The notes under the pieces: model-generated
What the model saw: only the letters and a program-made list of their open reading frames with translations
What the model was told of the DNA's origin: nothing
Database searches by the model: none
Part shown: piece by piece, positions 34,807 through 43,061 of the stretch
How the letters are laid out: each line of letters opens with the position of its first letter
Position numbering within the stretch: the first letter of the stretch is position 1
Assembly (NCBI RefSeq): GCF_021183825.1
Contig: NZ_CP089211.1
Span: 1,984,001 to 2,048,000, forward strand
Reading direction: 5' to 3'
DNA from: Sinomicrobium kalidii
Lineage (GTDB): Bacteria; Bacteroidota; Bacteroidia; Flavobacteriales; Flavobacteriaceae
Length of the DNA: 64,000 nucleotides
Translations under genes and position numbers: made by a program

Positions 34807-36558
34807 TCAATCCTCAAAAAAAGGAACCCTTATAATTATCTTTGTTCCGGGAAACTCCGGGTGTTCCCTGAAGGGCATTATTTCCACACTGATCTTTCTC
34901 CGGTTTACCTTGTTGAACTCGCTTATCCGTTTATTTATGATCTCACTTCCCATAGCGCGGTGAAAGGCATTGGCTTTTTGTTGATCCTGGGGGTATATTC
35001 CCTTTCCATTGTCGCATACCGTTATCCGTAATGTATGCTCTTCTTTTGCGAAGTCAACGGAAATCTTCCCTTCCGCTATGCCCTGCATCCCGTGGATCAC
35101 GGCATTTTCTACAAAAGGTTGTATCAGCATTACAGGTATGCTCAAGCCATTCATGGCCTCCGGGAGTTCACGGGGCGTAATCTCATAAGTAAAGCCATCG
35201 GGGTGATTGAGCTGCTGAAGCCGTAAAAAATTGCGGATCATCGCCACCTCTTTTTCCAGGGCAATGGTGTCCCGGTCTGAACTCTCCAAAACAGAACGGA
35301 TGAGCTTGCCAAAGCTGTTCAGGTATTCCATAGAGGCTTCGGTTTCATTCTTAAAAATAAAATCCTGTACGCTTTGCAGGGCATTAAAAATAAAATGAGG
35401 GTTGAGCTGAGTGAGCAGAAACCGCTGTTGTATCCTTGATTTTTCCAGGGCCTGTTTTGTTTTGTTCTGCTTTATCCAAACATATATCAACCCCGCAAAC
35501 AGCAAGAGTAGCGCCAGTGAAATCCCCAATAAAATCCGTTGCCGGTTGATCAGTTTGTCCTGTAACTGTTTTTCCGCCTGCAGGTGTACGATCCGGGCCT
35601 GCTTCTGTTCGGATTCGTATTTTTCGGTAATTTCGGTAACCTGTGCTTTCTGGTTCAGTTCCGTTAAAGAGTCCCTGACGCGGTCATACATTTTAAAATA
35701 GCGCAATGCCCCCTCCGGGTCACCGCTTTTTTCGGCTGTCCGCCTCAGATTCAGCAATGTCCGGAGCCGTTCTTCCCCCGCGGCATTTTTTAAAGCCTTA
35801 TTATAATACGCCATCGCCGTATCAAACCGACCCAGATTCTCATAGGCATACCCGATATTGAGCTGGGGTATCACCGGGCTTCCCTGCTTCAGGCTATCCC
35901 TTACATACAATGCTTTCTCACCTGTACTTATTGCTTCCTCCCATTGTTCCGTTTCCGTATACAATTTGCTCAGATTGGTATACAGTACGGACTTAAAATA
36001 AGGTTGATTCAACTTAGCGGTAAGGGTAATGGCCTCAAGTGCCGTAATTTCCCCCTTCTCAAAGGCCCCGAGATCAATATACAGGGCATTGAGGTTTATC
36101 ATGACCCTGAGTTTATCCACCGTCTCCCCTTCTATAACCTCCAGGGCGCCTTCCAGGTAGTGCAATGCTTTTTGAAAATCTTCCAGGCGTGCGTAAAGCC
36201 CTCCGAGACTGGTATAGGTTTTGCCCACCTCATTCGGATACCGGTCCTTATCGTGAAATTCCAGGCTTTTATGGCATTGGATCAGGCCTTTTTCGTATTC
36301 CTTACGAAGCAGCAACACGCTCCCCAGGCTACGGTAAAACCTCCCTGTATACAAGGAATCATTCCCCGATATTGCTGCGGACAACCCTTCCTTAAACAGC
36401 TTATCCGCTTCAGACAGGTTCCTCTCCAGCATGAATCGGTACCCTTGACTGTAAAGGCTGTCCATCCTTTTCGTAAGGCCTTCATTCTCCTGTCCAGAAA
36501 GTAGTAACGTATAAAAACCTATGGAGAAAAAGCACAAAATTTTATGCATCCGGTGCAT
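34807..36558 (-). CDS. LytS-type sensor histidine kinase with periplasmic TPR region
   Basis: From the Met at 36558 the protein has 583 residues: a signal peptide, about 300 residues of tetratricopeptide repeats, a transmembrane helix (ILLGISLALLLLFAGLIYVW), a coiled coil, and a His_kinase/HATPase region of the LytS type, with the histidine in NPHFIFNALQ and the ATP-binding N-box in QPFVENAVIHGM plus a G1-type DNGKGI. A longer start at 36618 is open, but the TAnnTTTG box at 36620-36627 overlaps its leader, so transcription would begin downstream of it. The signal peptide begins naturally at MHRMHKILCFF. It pairs with the LytTR regulator. Confidence 0.9.
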   Translation of the reverse strand: MHRMHKILCFFSIGFYTLLLSGQENEGLTKRMDSLYSQGYRFMLERNLSEADKLFKEGLSAAISGNDSLYTGRFYRSLGSVLLLRKEYEKGLIQCHKSLEFHDKDRYPNEVGKTYTSLGGLYARLEDFQKALHYLEGALEVIEGETVDKLRVMINLNALYIDLGAFEKGEITALEAITLTAKLNQPYFKSVLYTNLSKLYTETEQWEEAISTGEKALYVRDSLKQGSPVIPQLNIGYAYENLGRFDTAMAYYNKALKNAAGEERLRTLLNLRRTAEKSGDPEGALRYFKMYDRVRDSLTELNQKAQVTEITEKYESEQKQARIVHLQAEKQLQDKLINRQRILLGISLALLLLFAGLIYVWIKQNKTKQALEKSRIQQRFLLTQLNPHFIFNALQSVQDFIFKNETEASMEYLNSFGKLIRSVLESSDRDTIALEKEVAMIRNFLRLQQLNHPDGFTYEITPRELPEAMNGLSIPVMLIQPFVENAVIHGMQGIAEGKISVDFAKEEHTLRITVCDNGKGIYPQDQQKANAFHRAMGSEIINKRISEFNKVNRRKISVEIMPFREHPEFPGTKIIIRVPFFED

Positions 36559-36619
36559 AACACTATTTTTTATGTTAGATTGATAGCATTCAAAATCAGG
36601 TGCCAATGAATATGGCAAA

Positions 36620-36627
36620 CAAAGATA
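36620..36627 (-). promoter_or_regulatory. Bacteroidota -7 box of the histidine kinase gene
   Basis: The minus strand reads TATCTTTG, an exact TAnnTTTG match. It overlaps the first upstream ATG region and therefore argues for the start at 36558, with a leader of about 55 nt. Confidence 0.45.
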
Positions 36628-36650
36628 GCCACACCTTTCCGGACATCCTT

Positions 36651-37154
36651 TTACTCCGAAGAAAATTCTTCCCCCCTGTCGAGCACCAGGTAAAACACCG
36701 TTTCCCCGACTTCCTTTACGGGTTCGTACAACAGTGATGTACGTTTCTTTTGGACATCCACAAAGCTCATCACATTATCCGTAGCATCAAAAAAGACCAG
36801 CAGCGCACCGATAATGACAATGACCTTTAACCCTCCGAAAAGGCCTCCCAGAACCCTGTTGAGCAGGCCGAGTGCCGCAAAATCGGCAATCCTGGTAAGC
36901 AGTTTTCCCGCCAGGGACACCACAATGATCACCACACAGAACACCAGGATAAAGGCGGCCAGGTTGACGTATTTCGCTTCCCAGTCTACATAATTCTCCA
37001 GGTAGCCCCCGGCTTTATACGAAAAGTGCATGGCACAATAAATCCCCAGTATCAACGCAGCCAGCGAAGCTATTTCCACAAAAAGCCCCTTGAACAACCC
37101 CCGAACAAAGCCGAAAATGATGAACACCCCTATGGCGATATCGATATAATTCAT
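36651..37154 (-). CDS. CvpA family membrane protein
   Basis: From the ATG at 37154 the 167-residue protein has four transmembrane helices, opening MNYIDIAIGVFIIFGFVRGLFKG, the typical CvpA beginning with a conserved Arg and Lys after the first helix. CvpA proteins were named for a role in colicin V production and are tied to envelope stress and biofilm traits, but their activity is not known. A start at 37181 would be only nine codons longer, and the -7 box at 37179-37186 overlaps it, so 37154 is preferred. It is 32 nt upstream of the histidine kinase promoter box and lies on the same strand. Confidence 0.85.
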   Translation of the reverse strand: MNYIDIAIGVFIIFGFVRGLFKGLFVEIASLAALILGIYCAMHFSYKAGGYLENYVDWEAKYVNLAAFILVFCVVIIVVSLAGKLLTRIADFAALGLLNRVLGGLFGGLKVIVIIGALLVFFDATDNVMSFVDVQKKRTSLLYEPVKEVGETVFYLVLDRGEEFSSE

Positions 37155-37178
37155 GCCGTTTTCTCTTGATCCTGTTAT

Positions 37179-37186
37179 CAAAGATA
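37179..37186 (-). promoter_or_regulatory. Bacteroidota -7 box of the CvpA gene
   Basis: The minus strand reads TATCTTTG, an exact TAnnTTTG match. It lies 24 nt before the 37154 start and overlaps the alternative 37181 start. Confidence 0.45.
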
Positions 37187-37286
37187 TACAAATAATGATT
37201 CAATAGTCAGATATGTGCCTTTCCGTTTCCGGATGACTTCGGAATAAGGCCGAATCTTTGTAACTTTACCCCTTGAAACTCGTAAC

Positions 37287-37316
37287 TAAACCTCCGGATT
37301 GCAATCCGGAGGTTTA
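37287..37316. repeat. 30-bp perfect palindrome in the cvpA-37504 spacer
   Basis: The 15-base arms TAAACCTCCGGATTG and its reverse complement meet without a loop. It lies directly before a dispersed repeat copy. No T run follows, so it is not a standard terminator; it could be a cruciform site, a protein-binding operator or part of a mobile repeat. Confidence 0.7.
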
Positions 37317-37319
37317 GAA

Positions 37320-37493
37320 AGGCAATTTCATTGCCGTGGTTATCAGGTTACCGAGTTATTTAGTCAACACGCAATAACCCAGCAACCATAGGATAACACA
37401 AAAAATTTATAGAAACTAAAGTCACTGCAATAATCCCGGTTATCCCGATAGATATCGGGATCGGGAGCAGGGTTTTAAACCTAAAATTGAGAA
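37320..37493. repeat. Dispersed intergenic repeat, copy A
   Basis: It contains degenerate GTTATT/AATAACC segments (37338-37400), then AATAATCCCGG followed by a perfect hairpin ATCCCGATA-GA-TATCGGGAT (37442-37461) and GGGAGCAGGGTTT...AATTGAG at its end. The tail from AATAATCCCG to AATTGAG is shared closely with copy C. Confidence 0.6.
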
Positions 37494-37503
37494 CAATAAA
37501 AAC

Positions 37504-37860
37504 ATGTCCAGAGACGAAAGACTAAAAGAACGCTGGGATGCCATCGTGAAAAGACTGTCCGGCAGGTTTGCAGACGGCGATCCGCTGGATCTGGATGCCA
37601 TCATATACCTTATCGGGGTCCAGGAACTGGGACAATTGGACCGGAAATTCAAAAAAGACGACAAAATAAACCTGATGCACATTGCCATATGCCGCTTGCT
37701 GGAGCCTTATGGCTACTACGAATTCGACTATATCGATGCCGAGGGCTGGCCCCACTATCAGATAAAAGAAGAACTCCCTCCCCTCAAGGCCGGGGAGCAA
37801 TCGGTTCTGATGAAAGAAGCCATAGTGCAGTATTTTATAGAGAAAGAATTTATAGAATAA
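37504..37860 (+). CDS. Conserved hypothetical protein upstream of pheS
   Basis: The 118-residue protein has no signal peptide or membrane segment. It is rich in Leu, Ile, Asp and Lys, predicted mostly helical, with a conserved-looking middle LDAIIYLIGVQELGQL and a C-terminal KEAIVQYFIEKEFIE. I do not recognise a domain; proteins like it appear next to pheS in flavobacteria as far as I recall. It ends 11 bp before the promoter-like box of pheS, so it is probably a separate transcription unit. Function unknown. Confidence 0.7.
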   Translation: MSRDERLKERWDAIVKRLSGRFADGDPLDLDAIIYLIGVQELGQLDRKFKKDDKINLMHIAICRLLEPYGYYEFDYIDAEGWPHYQIKEELPPLKAGEQSVLMKEAIVQYFIEKEFIE

Positions 37861-37871
37861 GTAAAAAAAAG

Positions 37872-37879
37872 TAAATTTG
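37872..37879 (+). promoter_or_regulatory. Bacteroidota -7 box of pheS
   Basis: TAAATTTG matches TAnnTTTG and lies 126 nt before the pheS ATG, leaving a leader of about 120 nt, unusually long for this window. Confidence 0.45.
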
Positions 37880-37907
37880 CCCGCTGTTAAGGACCTGTTC
37901 CGCAATT

Positions 37908-37948
37908 CCGGTAAAAATAAACAGCATCCCTTTTCAGCCTTTTACCGG
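37908..37948 (+). promoter_or_regulatory. Leader hairpin of pheS
   Basis: CCGGTAAAA (37908-37916) pairs perfectly with TTTTACCGG (37940-37948) around 23 nt, within the predicted pheS leader. It has no T run after it. A regulatory role, such as attenuation, is possible but not shown. Confidence 0.35.
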
Positions 37949-38004
37949 CTTTGAAACGGAGAAGACTGACAAAAATTTGCCGCATTCACTAAAAAAGTTG
38001 CTCC

Positions 38005-39024
38005 ATGATAGACAAGATCAAGGAATATATAACCGAGGTAGAGCAATTTACCTCTTCGGACCAAGGAGAAATAGAGGCTTTTCGTATAAAATACCTGGGT
38101 AAGAAAGGGGTGCTCAATGATTTCTTCGCCACTTTTAAAAATGTTCCCAACGGAGAGAAAAAAGAATTCGGCCAGGCTGTAAACCGCCTTAAAAACGCTG
38201 CCCAGGAAAAGGTCAATACCCTGAAGGAGGCCCTGGAAGGCCAGGTCGCCCAAAAAAACACCTATGGCGACCTTACCCGTCCCTCGGAACCGGTGGCACT
38301 AGGGGCACGCCACCCCATCTCTATTGTAAAAAACCAGATCATCGATATCTTTTCCCGTATAGGATTCAATGTATCCGAAGGACCGGAAATCGAAGACGAC
38401 TGGCATAATTTTACGGCCCTCAACCTTCCGGAATACCATCCTGCCCGGGATATGCAGGATACTTTTTTCATACAGACCGATCCGGATATCCTGTTGCGGA
38501 CCCACACCTCGTCCGTACAGGTACGTTATATGGAAGAACACAGACCTCCCATAAGGACCATTTCCCCCGGAAGGGTTTACCGTAACGAGGCCATATCGGC
38601 GCGTTCGCACTGTTTCTTTCACCAGGTGGAAGGCCTGTATATTGACAAAGGCGTGTCTTTTGCCGACCTGAAACAAACCCTCCAGTATTTTACCACGGAG
38701 ATGTTCGGGAAGTCGAAAATCCGCCTGCGGCCTTCTTATTTCCCCTTCACGGAACCTAGCGCGGAAGTGGATGTATACTGGGGCCTGGAAACGGAAACCG
38801 ATTATAAAATGACCAAGGGTACCGGGTGGCTGGAGATCATGGGATGCGGTATGGTAGACCCCAACGTACTGCAGAATTGCGATATTGATCCCAAAGAATA
38901 TTCCGGTTTTGCCTTCGGTATGGGAATAGACCGTATAGCCCTGTTACTGCACCAGATACCCGATATCCGTATGCTCAGTGAAAACGACGTGCGTTTTCTG
39001 GGGCAGTTTAAATCGATTTTATAA
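38005..39024 (+). CDS. pheS: Phenylalanyl-tRNA synthetase alpha subunit
   Basis: The 339-residue class II synthetase subunit has an N-terminal coiled coil (residues 1-85), the class II motif 1 around ARHPISIVKNQIIDIFSRIGFNVSEGPEIE, motif 2 near ISPGRVYRNEAISARSHCFFHQVEGL, and motif 3 GFAFGMGIDRIALL near the C-terminus. Length is normal. With PheT, which is not in the window, it charges tRNA-Phe. The ATG at 38005 matches the family start. Small genes of unknown function flank it on both sides, on the same strand. Confidence 0.96.
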   Translation: MIDKIKEYITEVEQFTSSDQGEIEAFRIKYLGKKGVLNDFFATFKNVPNGEKKEFGQAVNRLKNAAQEKVNTLKEALEGQVAQKNTYGDLTRPSEPVALGARHPISIVKNQIIDIFSRIGFNVSEGPEIEDDWHNFTALNLPEYHPARDMQDTFFIQTDPDILLRTHTSSVQVRYMEEHRPPIRTISPGRVYRNEAISARSHCFFHQVEGLYIDKGVSFADLKQTLQYFTTEMFGKSKIRLRPSYFPFTEPSAEVDVYWGLETETDYKMTKGTGWLEIMGCGMVDPNVLQNCDIDPKEYSGFAFGMGIDRIALLLHQIPDIRMLSENDVRFLGQFKSIL

Positions 39025-39072
39025 CCCTGATATTTCAAAACCGGCTGTGATCCGGGAATAACGCTTTCCCAC

Positions 39073-39468
39073 ATGAAGAAAGATATTGAAATCCCCGTAG
39101 TGAAGGACGTGTTTGTCGCCGTGGTACGGGAATGGAACGACGAATACCTGTCCAGGGACTGGAATGCGTATATTATCAACAACGGGAAAACCCCCATAGA
39201 AATGGTCCTCGTCGTTTCCAAAGGATATGACAAGGATACCCGGACTTCCGTAATGCGGCACGGTATCGGTGTGGTAGATGCAAAGGACTATGCTAAAATA
39301 GAGCTGGTCCAGGAAGATGTGCTGAAACTGCACAACGAATTCTTCGTCACTTTCTTCTCCGACGGTAAACTGCACGAGAAAAAATACCTGTTCCCCAAAA
39401 ACACGATCCGCGAAAGTGACCTGAAAGACCTCCCGGTCCTGGAACAACAGGGCATCCTGGCCGAATAA
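39073..39468 (+). CDS. Conserved hypothetical protein downstream of pheS
   Basis: The 131-residue soluble protein has no signal peptide. It is beta-rich in the centre (VFVAVVREWNDEYLSRDWNAYIINN and EFFVTFFSDGKLHEKKYLFPKN) with no motif I recognise. Similar proteins occur beside pheS in flavobacteria and are sometimes labelled after their neighbour, which is not evidence of a synthetase role. It begins 48 bp after the pheS stop, so cotranscription is likely. Function unknown. Confidence 0.75.
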   Translation: MKKDIEIPVVKDVFVAVVREWNDEYLSRDWNAYIINNGKTPIEMVLVVSKGYDKDTRTSVMRHGIGVVDAKDYAKIELVQEDVLKLHNEFFVTFFSDGKLHEKKYLFPKNTIRESDLKDLPVLEQQGILAE

Positions 39469-39513
39469 CAATCCTTCTACCCGAAAATTAACATATAATT
39501 AAACCCTTGTATA

Positions 39514-39545
39514 TTGGAAAATCCGGTTGCAGTGGCTTAACTTTG
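39514..39545 (+). promoter_or_regulatory. Promoter-like pair upstream of the MFS gene
   Basis: TTG at 39514-39516 and the exact -7 box TAACTTTG at 39538-39545 are separated by 21 bp, matching the Bacteroidota -33/-7 layout. The leader to the ATG at 39669 would be about 120 nt. Confidence 0.45.
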
Positions 39546-39668
39546 CCGCTTCTTTCAATCATCTGTTACTACCCTTTTTGTGCTGTACGTATTTATCGCC
39601 GTAGTTCATTCTTTCGGAAAATACGTTTACAGACATTTTTCAGAACACCTATTATACGACCGATCGCT

Positions 39669-40844
39669 ATGAAAAAAGGATTGCTTTCCCTGGCCATAGG
39701 AGGCTTTGGTATTGGGATGACAGAATTTGTTATGATGGGCATACTGCCCGATATTGCGTCTTCACTGGATATCAGTATCCCCGTAGCGGGACATTTTATC
39801 TCGGCCTATGCCCTGGGGGTGGTTATCGGCGCCCCGCTGATGATCGCCATTGCCGGGAAATATCCGCCCAAGCGGATACTCATGGCACTCATGGCCTTTT
39901 TTACCGTTGGCAATGCACTTTCGGCCTTTGCCCCGGATTATCACTACCTGCTTGCCACCAGGTTCCTGTCGGGGCTGCCTCACGGGGCCTTTTTCGGCGT
40001 AGGTGCCGTGGTAGCAGGCCGACTGGCCACGGAAGGCAGGCAGGCCAGGGCGGTTTCGCTCATGTTTGCCGGGCTTACGATAGCTAACATTATCGGGGTG
40101 CCCCTGGGCACCTATATAGGCCATCATCTCAATTGGCGGTTCACCTTTATGATCGTAACCGGGATAGGCATCATTACACTTCTGGCACTCAGGTTCTGGC
40201 TTCCAAACCTGCAGGCTTCCCCTTCTTCGGGTTTTTTAAAAGAGCTCAAACTGTTCACCAGGCTCAAACCCTGGCTCATCATTCTGCTCACCACTATCGG
40301 CACGGGCGGTTTTTTTGCATGGTACAGCTATATCGCCCCTTTACTCACCGAAGTGGCCGGGTTCAGCAGCAATTCCATTACCTATCTGCTTATTATTGCC
40401 GGGGTGGGAATGACCCTGGGCAATATTACGGGAGGCCGGCTGGCCGACCGGTTTTCGCCCATTAATGCCACTTCAGGCCTGTTGCTCTGCATGTCGCTGG
40501 CCCTGATGACCCTGACCATGGCCGCACATTACAAGATCCCTGCAGTGATCATGACCTTTGTTATCGGAGCCCTGGCTTTTTCCATAGCCGCTCCCATACA
40601 GATGATGATGATAAGGGCAGCACGCGGTTCGGAAATGCTGGCATCTTCCATTACCCAGGGGGCTTTTAACATGGGGAATGCACTGGGTGCCTACCTGGGG
40701 GGGATCCCACTGACCAGGGGCTTCGGTTATACGGCACCGGACTGGGTAGGGGCTACACTGGCTTTTTCAGGATTTGTGATCGCCCTTGCCATAATTGCGG
40801 TTGACCGTATATCGGAAAGGAAGCTGAAAACAGCCGGTGCCTGA
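39669..40844 (+). CDS. Major facilitator superfamily transporter, AraJ-like
   Basis: From the ATG at 39669 the 391-residue protein has twelve predicted transmembrane helices and MFS loop motifs such as GKYPPKRILMALMAFF between helices 2 and 3. The closest family is the AraJ/DHA1-type sugar or drug efflux group; the substrate is unknown. The frame is open 54 codons further upstream, but those codons run through the promoter pair at 39514-39545 and encode no membrane-protein-like sequence, so the 39669 start is preferred. It is followed by a dispersed repeat and then the convergent LysE gene. Confidence 0.88.
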   Translation: MKKGLLSLAIGGFGIGMTEFVMMGILPDIASSLDISIPVAGHFISAYALGVVIGAPLMIAIAGKYPPKRILMALMAFFTVGNALSAFAPDYHYLLATRFLSGLPHGAFFGVGAVVAGRLATEGRQARAVSLMFAGLTIANIIGVPLGTYIGHHLNWRFTFMIVTGIGIITLLALRFWLPNLQASPSSGFLKELKLFTRLKPWLIILLTTIGTGGFFAWYSYIAPLLTEVAGFSSNSITYLLIIAGVGMTLGNITGGRLADRFSPINATSGLLLCMSLALMTLTMAAHYKIPAVIMTFVIGALAFSIAAPIQMMMIRAARGSEMLASSITQGAFNMGNALGAYLGGIPLTRGFGYTAPDWVGATLAFSGFVIALAIIAVDRISERKLKTAGA

Positions 40845-40896
40845 TAAAAGGCAACAGTCCAGGCATGATGCGGAAACTAAAGTTCCATAGGTTTTG

Positions 40897-41035
40897 ACAA
40901 GTAATGAAATTGTGCTTTGGTTACTCCGTTATTGCGTTGACGAGTTATTTACCAGGATGGCCTGAATAACTGAGTACCTCATTAACCCGGTGACAACTTT
41001 TCAGAAGCCAAAGTCATCCCGATAGTCGGGATCGG
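40897..41035. repeat. Dispersed intergenic repeat, copy B
   Basis: It contains AAGTAATGAAATTGTGCTTTGGTTAC, then TTATTTACC-GGATGGCCTGAATAACTGAGTACCTCATT and AACCCGGTGACAACT, nearly the same as copy E in the opposite orientation, and ends with the hairpin ATCCCGA-TAG-TCGGGAT at 41016-41032. It fills the gap between the convergent MFS and LysE genes. Confidence 0.65.
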
Positions 41036-41123
41036 GAAAAGTGCGTCGTTTGAGCTGTTTTTGAGACCAGTCAAAAAGATATTCCGGCCGGAGCACTCAA
41101 TTTGCATTTGTAAAAGAGCTATT

Positions 41124-41759
41124 CTACTTTGCTTTCGCAAATGCCATTTTCACTGCGAGTCCCGTGAGCACACTCGCCATAAACCACCTCTGGAAACGGG
41201 CCCAGGAAGGGTTCCGGGAAAGCCATACCGACATCCGGGCGGCAAAAATGACGATAAGAAAGTTTACGGAAAAACTGATAAGTACCTGCACAATGCCAAG
41301 CTGAAAACTCTGTGCGAGCACCGAACCGTATTCGGGCTTTATGAATTGCGGGAAAAAGGACAGGTAGAAAACCGCCATTTTCGGATTCAGCACGTTCGTG
41401 AGAAAACCGGTATGAAACAACCTGACCTTCGAATCCTTTTTCAATGTACTGTCGGCACTGAACAGGTTGTTTTGCTTTGATCTTACGGCTTTATAGGCCA
41501 GGAACAACAAATACCCTACCCCGAGTATCTTTACCGTTATATAGGCATAGGGAACGGCGAAAAAAATAGCGGTCAGCCCGAAGGAGACCATTACAATGTG
41601 GAAAAGAAAACCGCATATCACACCGAAAAGGGATACGATCCCGGCTTCTTTCCCCTGGGAGAGGGAACGGGAGATCAGGTAAACCATGTTGGGGCCCGGG
41701 CTCATGACCATAATAAATGCCGCCAGGGCAAATAACAAAAGGGTGTCGGCAGGTAGCAT
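41124..41759 (-). CDS. LysE family amino-acid exporter
   Basis: The 211-residue protein has six predicted membrane helices and the LysE/RhtB opening MLPADTLLLFALAAFIMVMSPGPNMVYLISRSLSQG, with the SPGPN motif characteristic of the family. It exports an amino acid or related compound out of the cell; the substrate is not determined. It lies 25 bp after the EnvC-like gene on the same strand, at the end of the minus-strand envelope block, and converges on the MFS gene across repeat copy B. Confidence 0.88.
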   Translation of the reverse strand: MLPADTLLLFALAAFIMVMSPGPNMVYLISRSLSQGKEAGIVSLFGVICGFLFHIVMVSFGLTAIFFAVPYAYITVKILGVGYLLFLAYKAVRSKQNNLFSADSTLKKDSKVRLFHTGFLTNVLNPKMAVFYLSFFPQFIKPEYGSVLAQSFQLGIVQVLISFSVNFLIVIFAARMSVWLSRNPSWARFQRWFMASVLTGLAVKMAFAKAK

Positions 41760-41784
41760 ACAATATATTTTATGGTGATCTGTA

Positions 41785-43005
41785 TTACATTCTGTAAATC
41801 CATTCTTCCGGGTTCAGGCGGTGCGTGTCCCGGTACAGGAAAAACTTGAGCTCGGTCTTTCCGGAGGACGGGCTGGTAAATATTTCCCCGAGTTCCGTTT
41901 TTGCCGATATTTTCTGCCCCTTTTTCACATAGATCCTTCCGAGGTTGTAATAGGTGGTAATATAATTTCCGTGCCGCAACTGCACGGCCTTATTGGCTCC
42001 CGGAACAGCAATAATGGCCGATACTTCCCCGTCGAACACCGCCCTGGCTTTTTCCCCGCTCTGCGTGGCAATGATCACCCCGTTGTTAAAGTTCTTCACC
42101 GCGGGATACACCGGGTCGGAATATTCGCCGTAGCCCTTGCTTTTCACCCCTTTTTTCACCGGCCATATCAGCTTGCCCTTATTGGCGGAAAAATTATTTG
42201 CTATAACCTTGGCTTCCGGGGTCAGTGCAAAAGTAGCGTTACTGGCACTTTTCCCGGCCTTTTTGTTCGATTCGGCAATGGCTTCCCGGATCAGTTTTTC
42301 GATCTGCCTGTCTATGGCCTCTGCCTCCCTCCGTTTTTTAGTGATCTGGGTATTGTATTGCGATTCCTTTTTCCGGATACTGGCTACGAGTTCCTGTTGT
42401 TCCCGTCTTTCTTTCTCCAGGGCCTGTTGTTCCTTCTTGTTTTCCGCTATCAGTTTTTCTTTCTCCTTCCGCTGAGCAATGAGGTCCTTGTTCAGTTGCT
42501 GAAGTTCTACGGTCTTTGCTTCTATGGAACGTCCCTGTTCCTTGCGGTAATCGGCATATTGCTTCATGTACTTCAACCGCTTGTAGGCCTGGAAAAAACT
42601 CTCCGACGAGAGCAGGAACATCAGCCTGTTTTGCTGTGAGCTGCTCTTGTAGGTACGCCGGATCGTCTCGGCATAATCTTCCTTTAATGTACCGAGCTCT
42701 TCACGCAGGTCGGCTATTTTTCTCATATTGTTGTTTACCTGCCTGTTCAGCAGGTTGGCCTGGCGGTTGGTTACCCGTATGAGCTCTTCACGTACCCTTA
42801 TCTTCTGATTCAGGTCTTCCACTTCGGTAACCACGTTCTGCCGTTCCTTTTTCTGCCGTGACAAAAGTGTATTGATCTGTTGTATCTCTTCCTGTAAACG
42901 TGCCCTTTTCGCCTCCAGTTCCTTTTGTTCCCTGCTTTGTGCATTTGCGAAACCGAAACAAAGAAAAGCCGCCATCACCCCTAAAAAAATACGTGCTCTC
43001 GTCAT
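41785..43005 (-). CDS. EnvC-like murein hydrolase activator with degenerate LytM domain
   Basis: From the ATG at 43005 the 406-residue protein has a signal peptide (ending FANAQS), a coiled coil of more than 200 residues rich in Glu, Lys and Gln, and a C-terminal LytM/M23-like domain (about 275-405). The zinc site is incomplete: where active enzymes have His-x3-Asp, the sequence reads KNFNNGVIIA, and where they have HxH, it reads ELKFFLY; only one His (in LRHGNYITTYYNL) is kept. It should therefore be a non-catalytic activator of amidases at the division septum, as E. coli EnvC is. An upstream ATG at 43017 adds only four residues. Confidence 0.85.
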   Translation of the reverse strand: MTRARIFLGVMAAFLCFGFANAQSREQKELEAKRARLQEEIQQINTLLSRQKKERQNVVTEVEDLNQKIRVREELIRVTNRQANLLNRQVNNNMRKIADLREELGTLKEDYAETIRRTYKSSSQQNRLMFLLSSESFFQAYKRLKYMKQYADYRKEQGRSIEAKTVELQQLNKDLIAQRKEKEKLIAENKKEQQALEKERREQQELVASIRKKESQYNTQITKKRREAEAIDRQIEKLIREAIAESNKKAGKSASNATFALTPEAKVIANNFSANKGKLIWPVKKGVKSKGYGEYSDPVYPAVKNFNNGVIIATQSGEKARAVFDGEVSAIIAVPGANKAVQLRHGNYITTYYNLGRIYVKKGQKISAKTELGEIFTSPSSGKTELKFFLYRDTHRLNPEEWIYRM

Positions 43006-43061
43006 GCAGATTGTCATTTAATGTGCGTCAAAATTTTAACCCGGATCACTTTTCACCTGCT

